Shown piece after piece: positions 59,558 to 64,000 of a stretch of 64,000 bases of DNA. The stretch's first letter is position 1. Each line of letters begins with the position of its first letter. Both the position numbers and the translations under genes were made by a program. The stretch is taken from NCBI RefSeq assembly GCF_000427785.1, contig NZ_ATYR01000025.1:32371-96370 (forward strand), read 5' to 3'. Below the pieces are notes generated by a model. The model searched no databases and was not told where the DNA came from. It was given only the letters and a program-made list of their open reading frames with translations. The DNA is from Massilia alkalitolerans DSM 17462. Its GTDB lineage: Bacteria; Pseudomonadota; Gammaproteobacteria; Burkholderiales; Burkholderiaceae_D.

Positions 59558-60454
59558 TCAGGCCTTGGCTTCCCCGCCCAGCGCCTCGACCACATCCGCC
59601 ATCAGCTTCGCCATCTCACCCGTCATCAACACGATATCGTTGTCGAAGCGCTCGTCGTCGCTATAGGTGACCGTTTCGCCTTCCTTGATCACGTCCAGCG
59701 GCTTGACGCCCTTGATCGCCAGCGACTCGGTCAGCACGAAGCTGATGCGGTCGTTCCAGGTCATGGCCAGGCGGGTGCACTGCTTGCCGGCGGCGATGTG
59801 GCGGCGGATGTCGTCCGGTTCCAGCGTGTGCTTCACGTAGCGCACGGCGGCGCGGCTCTCGCCGGTGGCGCGCAGTTCGGTATCCTGGTCGATGGTGAAG
59901 CCGTAGGGCGCTTCGTCCGCTTCCAGCCAGCCGGTCATCACGGCCACCGGCGAACGCTGCACGCGCAGCGATTCGAGCGGCATGCGGTCCACTGCCTTGA
60001 GCAGCAGCTTGATGACGTCGTCCGCCTTCGACGGGCTGGCGGCATCGACCACGAGCCAGCCGTTGACCGGGTCGATCCAGACCCAGACGTTGCTGCGGAT
60101 CGAGAAGGCGCGCGGCAGCAGTTCATCGGCCACGCGTTCCTTCAGTTCCTTCATTGCTTTCTTACCGGGCGGGAAGCCCTGCTGCTCTTCCAGCTCGGCG
60201 GCCTTGGCCTTGGCGACCTGGTTGATGACCGAGCTCGGCAGCAGCTTCTTCTCGGTGCCCAGCATCATCAGCATCTGCTTGTTGACGACGTGGACCAGCT
60301 TGCCATTGCCGCGTGGCGAATCCCAGCCCTGGCGCAGCAGCTCATTGCTGCTTGCGGGCGTGAAAGCCTGCGACTGCAGTGCTTCTTCCATTTGTTCGGG
60401 GTTGAATGCCCACGGGGCGGGCAGGCGATAAATCTGGAGATTCTTGAACCACAT
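59558..60454 (-). CDS. rdgC: Recombination-associated protein RdgC
   Basis: RdgC is a DNA-binding ring that limits RecA loading. The 298-residue protein starts MWFKNLQIYRLPAPW and has LLPSSVINQVAKAKAAELEE, RAFSIRSNVWVWIDPVNGW and LALTWNDRISFVLTES-like segments, all typical. It is on the same strand as dinB, 88 bases after it. Confidence 0.95.
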   Translation of the reverse strand: MWFKNLQIYRLPAPWAFNPEQMEEALQSQAFTPASSNELLRQGWDSPRGNGKLVHVVNKQMLMMLGTEKKLLPSSVINQVAKAKAAELEEQQGFPPGKKAMKELKERVADELLPRAFSIRSNVWVWIDPVNGWLVVDAASPSKADDVIKLLLKAVDRMPLESLRVQRSPVAVMTGWLEADEAPYGFTIDQDTELRATGESRAAVRYVKHTLEPDDIRRHIAAGKQCTRLAMTWNDRISFVLTESLAIKGVKPLDVIKEGETVTYSDDERFDNDIVLMTGEMAKLMADVVEALGGEAKA

Positions 60455-60542
60455 ACGCTGTTATCCGATTGTTTCAGTATTTCAAGGGAACGACATTCTA
60501 CGCTGCTGAGCGGAACTCAGCCGTGTAGACGTCGCAAAAAAA

Positions 60543-61655
60543 TTAGTCTATTGACGAGTCGCCAACAGCCTCGACGATCGCCGCAGGCAGCGCATCGTCG
60601 AACAGGCGCAGTTGCTCGACCGTCTCGGTATCGCTGAGCCGCACGCCGACCCCCAGCAGGCGCACCGGGCGGCTGTGGCGGGCCCAACCGGTTTCCATCA
60701 GGCGCGCATAGGTCGGGATATGTGGCGCATAGCCAACACACTCGACCGTGGTCTGCTGGAAGTCCGAGAACTTGATCTTCACAAACAGCTTGTTGATGAA
60801 TTTTTCGGCACCGTTGCGCTTGATGCGGGCCAGCAGGTGCTCGTACAGATCCGGCAGCAGCCGCAGGCAGGCGTCCAGGTTCGGCACGTCCGGCGTGTAG
60901 GTCTCTTCGGTGCTGATCGACTTGCGCTCGCGCGAGGTGTTCACCGCGCGCTCGTCGATGCCGCGGCAGAGCTTGTGGAGCCGGTAGCCGAAGCTGCCGA
61001 AGTGCTCGGTCAGCCGCTCGATGCTCCAGTGGCGCATGTCGGCGCAGGTCTGCAGGCCGAGCCGGTGCATCTTCTCGGCCGTCACCTTGCCCACGCCGTA
61101 CAGCTTCTTGACCGGCAGCGCGGCAACAAAAGCATCCACCTCCTCCGGCCGCACGAGAAAAAGGCCGTCCGGCTTGTTCCAGTCGCTCGCGATCTTGGCC
61201 ACGAACTTGTTCGGCGCCACCCCGGCCGAGGCGGTGATGCCGACGGTCTCGAAGATGCGGCGCCGGATCTCCTGCGCGATCAGGGTAGCGCTGCCCTTGC
61301 AGTGCGGCGAGTCGCTGACGTCGAGGTAGGCTTCGTCGAGCGAGAGCGGCTCCACCAGTTCGGTGTAGTCGCGGTAGATGTCCATGATCTGGCGCGAGGC
61401 GATGCGGTATTTTTCCATCGCCGGCGGAATCACCAGGAGCTGCGGGCACAGCTTCATGGCCTGGGCGGTGGCCATGGCCGAATGGATGCCGTAGCGGCGC
61501 GCCTCGTAGTTGCAGGTGGCGATCACGCCGCGCTGGTCGGGACGGCCGCCGACCGCGAGCGGACGCCCGCGCAGCGACGGGTCGTCGCGCATCTCGACCG
61601 ATGCATAGAAACAGTCGCAGTCGCAATGGATGATTTTACGGAGCGGAGAATTCAC
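60543..61655 (-). CDS. dinB: DNA polymerase IV (error-prone, Y family)
   Basis: The 370-residue translesion polymerase has HCDCDCFYASVEMRDDPSL (metal-binding Asp 12), GVIATCNYEARRYGI, and PLSLDEAYLDVSD with the catalytic Asp-Glu. The thumb and little-finger regions are complete, but the C-terminal clamp motif is atypical (LRLFDDALPA). Upstream is a perfect LexA box, so it is damage induced. Confidence 0.94.
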   Translation of the reverse strand: MNSPLRKIIHCDCDCFYASVEMRDDPSLRGRPLAVGGRPDQRGVIATCNYEARRYGIHSAMATAQAMKLCPQLLVIPPAMEKYRIASRQIMDIYRDYTELVEPLSLDEAYLDVSDSPHCKGSATLIAQEIRRRIFETVGITASAGVAPNKFVAKIASDWNKPDGLFLVRPEEVDAFVAALPVKKLYGVGKVTAEKMHRLGLQTCADMRHWSIERLTEHFGSFGYRLHKLCRGIDERAVNTSRERKSISTEETYTPDVPNLDACLRLLPDLYEHLLARIKRNGAEKFINKLFVKIKFSDFQQTTVECVGYAPHIPTYARLMETGWARHSRPVRLLGVGVRLSDTETVEQLRLFDDALPAAIVEAVGDSSID

Positions 61656-61686
61656 ATGGACGACGTCACGTGACGGCAGGGTCGAC

Positions 61687-61706
61687 TACTGTTATTCCAT
61701 ACAGTA
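61687..61706. promoter_or_regulatory. LexA box of dinB
   Basis: TACTGTTATTCCATACAGTA is a perfect CTGT-N8-ACAG site with TA flanks. It lies 31 bases upstream of the dinB start, in the position of its promoter. Confidence 0.9.
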
Positions 61707-61730
61707 TCCGTTTTTTCTTGCAAAACGTCA

Positions 61731-61761
61731 AAAAAAAGAACGCGCGGCAAGCCGCGCGTTC
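61731..61761 (-). terminator. Rho-independent terminator of the S8 peptidase gene
   Basis: An 11-bp stem (61738-61748 with 61751-61761) with a two-base loop is followed by T residues on the minus strand (A-run 61730-61737). It lies 45 bases after the peptidase stop. Confidence 0.9.
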
Positions 61762-61805
61762 CCAGATGAAGGCGGCGCAGGGGAGCGCGCCGCTTCCTCC
61801 TGACC

Positions 61806-63587
61806 TTACCAGCTCAGTTTCACGTTATACGTACCGGCGCTGCCGACACTGCCGCTGTAGTACACCACGCGCACGTAACGGCTGGCGGTGGTGCTGCCGG
61901 TGTTGGCCGAGCTCGCGCTGTCGACCGCGCCGGCGCCGTTCTCGCTGCGGCTGAGCAGGGTGCCCGCGCTGTTGTAGATGTACAGGTCGTAGTCGGAGCT
62001 GCTGTTCGGCGTCATCGTCGCGCTCAGGGTCTTGCCTGCCGGCAGATCGACACGGAAGTAATCCGTATCGGCCGAGCTCGAGAACGTGGCGTTCACGGTG
62101 GTGCCGCTGGTCGAGACCAGGTTGGCGGTGCCCAGCGTGTTGTTCGACTCGGTCTCGTTGATGACCGTTCCGCTCGGCGGAGTAGTGCCGCCGATCGCCG
62201 CATTCACCGCCGCGGTCGCGTCGACGATGCCGGTGCCGCAGCCCGAGCAGGTCGCCGGGAAGGCGCGCGCGGTCGACTTCAGCATGCTTTCCACCTGGTC
62301 CGGGGTCAGGGTCGACTTGGCCGCGAACATCAGCGCCGCGACACCGGCCACGTGCGGAGTCGCCATCGAGGTGCCCTGGTAGCCTGCGTAGTTGTCCGAG
62401 CCCGGGCCCGACGAGCCCGAGTTCAGGGTCGAGATCACGCTGAAGCTGCCGTCGCCGCCAGGCGCCGCCACGTCGACCAGGGTGCCGTAGTTCGAGTAGG
62501 AAGCACGGCCGCCGGTCTTGCCAGTGGCTGCCACGGCGATGACGCCCGAGCAGTTCGCCGGACTGGCATTGCTGACGTTCATGTTGTCATTGCCGGCCGC
62601 CACGACCACGACCGAGCCGCGCGAACGGGCGCCGTTGATCGCGGTCTGGGTGGTGGCGTCGCAGGCGCCGCTGCCGCCCAGCGACAGGTTCAGCACTTTC
62701 GCCTTGTTGGCGTTGGCCGGCACGCCGGTCACGGTGCCGCCCGAGGACCAGGTGATCGCGTCGGCGATGTCCGAGGTGTAGCCGCCGCACTTGCCGAGCA
62801 CGCGCACCGGAATCATCTTGGCGTTGTAGGCCACACCGGCCACGCCCAGGCTGTTGTTGGTCTTGGCGGCAACCGTGCCGGCCACGTGGGTGCCGTGCCA
62901 GCTCGAGCCCGATGCCGGCGAGCCGGCGTAGCATTCGCCTGCCGCAACCCAGTCGCCCGGGTCGCTCGCATCGCTGTCGCGGCCGTTGCCGTCGTTGCCG
63001 ATGGTGGCGCTGCTGATGAAGTCATAGCCCTGCAGGAACTGGCCGCTCAGGTCGGCGTGCGGGCGGTAGCCGGTGTCGATCACGGCCACGACCACGCCGG
63101 TGCCGGTCGACTTGTCCCAGGCGGTCGGCAGGCGCAGGCCGCCGGTGGCGTCGGTGTAGTGCCACTGCTGGGCGTAGTACGGGTCGTTCGCGGTTGCCAT
63201 GTGGGTCATGATGCGGTCCGGCTCGGCGTATTCGATGTCCGGGTCGCGCGCCATCATCTCGGCAGCCAGTTTTTCGACTTCTTGCAGGTGCTTGCGGCCA
63301 TTGAGCTTGAACACATGGGCGCCGGTCGAGATGGCATGGCTTTCGCTGACCAGCATGCCAAACTCCTGGCCCGCACGCGCCAGCTTGGCCTTGCGGTCGG
63401 CCTTGACTTCGGCGGCGCGGGCCAGGCCCTTGGCAGCCGGCGCCGAGTCCTTGTACTTCACGATGATACGGTCTGTCTCCAGGATGAACTTCTGCTCGGC
63501 TGCGCCAGCCGTGGCTGCCACGAACGCGAGCGAGATTGCAGCGCACATCTTCAACATTGCAGGATGAATCGAATGCGATTGCTTCAT
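61806..63587 (-). CDS. Secreted S8 (subtilisin-type) serine peptidase with PPC domain
   Basis: The 593-residue preproprotein has a signal peptide (to about 30), an inhibitor-type propeptide (to about 135), and a subtilisin domain with catalytic Asp171 in AVIDTGYRPHADLS, His231 in SSWHGTHVAGTVA and Ser407 in YQGTSMATPHVAG, plus the oxyanion Asn in AAGNDN. Three cysteine pairs are possible. Residues 490-593 form a PPC (bacterial pre-peptidase C-terminal) domain (NATFSSSADTDYFRVDLPAG). It is likely a secreted protease for nutrient scavenging. Confidence 0.95.
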   Translation of the reverse strand: MKQSHSIHPAMLKMCAAISLAFVAATAGAAEQKFILETDRIIVKYKDSAPAAKGLARAAEVKADRKAKLARAGQEFGMLVSESHAISTGAHVFKLNGRKHLQEVEKLAAEMMARDPDIEYAEPDRIMTHMATANDPYYAQQWHYTDATGGLRLPTAWDKSTGTGVVVAVIDTGYRPHADLSGQFLQGYDFISSATIGNDGNGRDSDASDPGDWVAAGECYAGSPASGSSWHGTHVAGTVAAKTNNSLGVAGVAYNAKMIPVRVLGKCGGYTSDIADAITWSSGGTVTGVPANANKAKVLNLSLGGSGACDATTQTAINGARSRGSVVVVAAGNDNMNVSNASPANCSGVIAVAATGKTGGRASYSNYGTLVDVAAPGGDGSFSVISTLNSGSSGPGSDNYAGYQGTSMATPHVAGVAALMFAAKSTLTPDQVESMLKSTARAFPATCSGCGTGIVDATAAVNAAIGGTTPPSGTVINETESNNTLGTANLVSTSGTTVNATFSSSADTDYFRVDLPAGKTLSATMTPNSSSDYDLYIYNSAGTLLSRSENGAGAVDSASSANTGSTTASRYVRVVYYSGSVGSAGTYNVKLSW

Positions 63588-64000
63588 GTTTCTTCCTTAT
63601 TGTGTGTTTTCCGTCAAGCGAAATGACCCTCGCCTGTGTCATTGATTTCCGGTCATTGCCGGTGCCGTCTGAATGCGGCGAAAAGCAGCGTAATACGAAA
63701 GGAAAAGCCTGTGCGTGACAATTGGAGACAATTTCAGCGTATTAACAACACTCCGGTGAACCCATGCTTTAGAAACATGTTTTCTTCGGCGAAACGTTAA
63801 AAGAGGCAAATATCGTATGCCACAATTGTGTTGACATATCTCAAAAATCTTTCCTTTTGGATAAGATAAGGGAGCCCGTATTGTTCGGGCTTAAAGACAA
63901 ATAAAAGGCAATGGGATGGACGCCCCCTCCCGAAACGGCATCGATGTGCCAAAGTGGAAGTGTCAACTGACCACGACATCGAGGGGGGCGTCATCATGAA
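63588..64000. other. Region between the S8 peptidase and the window edge
   Basis: The 413 bases contain the peptidase's upstream region. At 63918-64000 sequence changes character: GACGCCCCCTC (63919-63929) and GAGGGGGGCGTC (63981-63992) form an inverted pair, and GAGGGGGG precedes an ATG at 63996 that runs off the window. This could be the start of a mobile-element gene, but only five bases of it are visible. A hairpin AGCCCG/CGGGCT lies at 63873-63891. Confidence 0.4.

Noticed and set aside
63797..63997. 66-residue minus-strand open frame at the window end
   Set aside because: It crosses the promoter region and the possible element edge; no ribosome site or similarity.

Overview
The window is about 64 kb of high-GC bacterial chromosome that begins inside dnaN and runs directly into gyrB, so it lies close to the replication origin (the dnaA-dnaN-gyrB neighbourhood). 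Protein content points to a betaproteobacterium of the Oxalobacteraceae, most like Massilia/Telluria: a beta-type second infA, the long form of LeuA, GTP-dependent PckG, the Mrp/Pha-type antiporter with fused A and B subunits, a secreted S8 protease with a C-terminal PPC domain, and MSHA-type minor pilins. This placement is inference from recognised families, not from a database search.

Layout. 1-3.2 kb: dnaN end, a REPIN-like repeat, gyrB. 3.2-10.3 kb: mixed accessory genes (secreted small protein, MFS permease, HNH endonuclease, flavin reductase, NHL lipoprotein, NERD-helicase) ending in a truncated fatty-acid desaturase. 10.3-13.8 kb: infA, a class D beta-lactamase, and leuA preceded by two tandem leucine-rich leader ORFs. 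13.9-19.2 kb: an overlapping five-gene set encoding an MshQ-like adhesin and four MSHA-type minor pilins. 19.2-27.3 kb: SDR, HAD phosphatase, RtcB, LpxR-like lipid A deacylase, PAP2 phosphatase, IS5-type orfA orphan, folE, nudC. 27.4-34.3 kb: a carbamoyltransferase/glycosyltransferase cluster, including a gene whose reading frame is broken twice. 34.5-39.7 kb: MFS exporter, ohr, Gfo/Idh/MocA oxidoreductase, ABC exporter. 39.8-46.8 kb: universal stress protein and a six-gene Mrp antiporter operon. 46.8-54.7 kb: hydrolase, divergent ssb/uvrA, SYLF protein, pckG. 55.0-64.0 kb: 2-hydroxyacid dehydrogenase, asparaginase-like protein, catalase, rdgC, dinB with a perfect LexA box, an S8 protease, and a possible mobile-element edge.

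How genes work together. DNA replication and repair are well represented (dnaN, gyrB, ssb, uvrA, rdgC, dinB), with LexA-type boxes at dinB (perfect) and between ssb and uvrA (one mismatch). Oxidative and ion stress are covered by ohr, catalase, NudC, Usp and Mrp. Envelope functions include LpxR, PAP2, the glycan cluster and the MSHA-type surface structure. The most noteworthy regulatory signal is upstream of leuA: a promoter followed by two short ORFs rich in leucine codons, including CTA codons, which looks like a tandem-leader attenuator. Four copies of a paired inverted repeat family (REPIN-like) sit in intergenic gaps.
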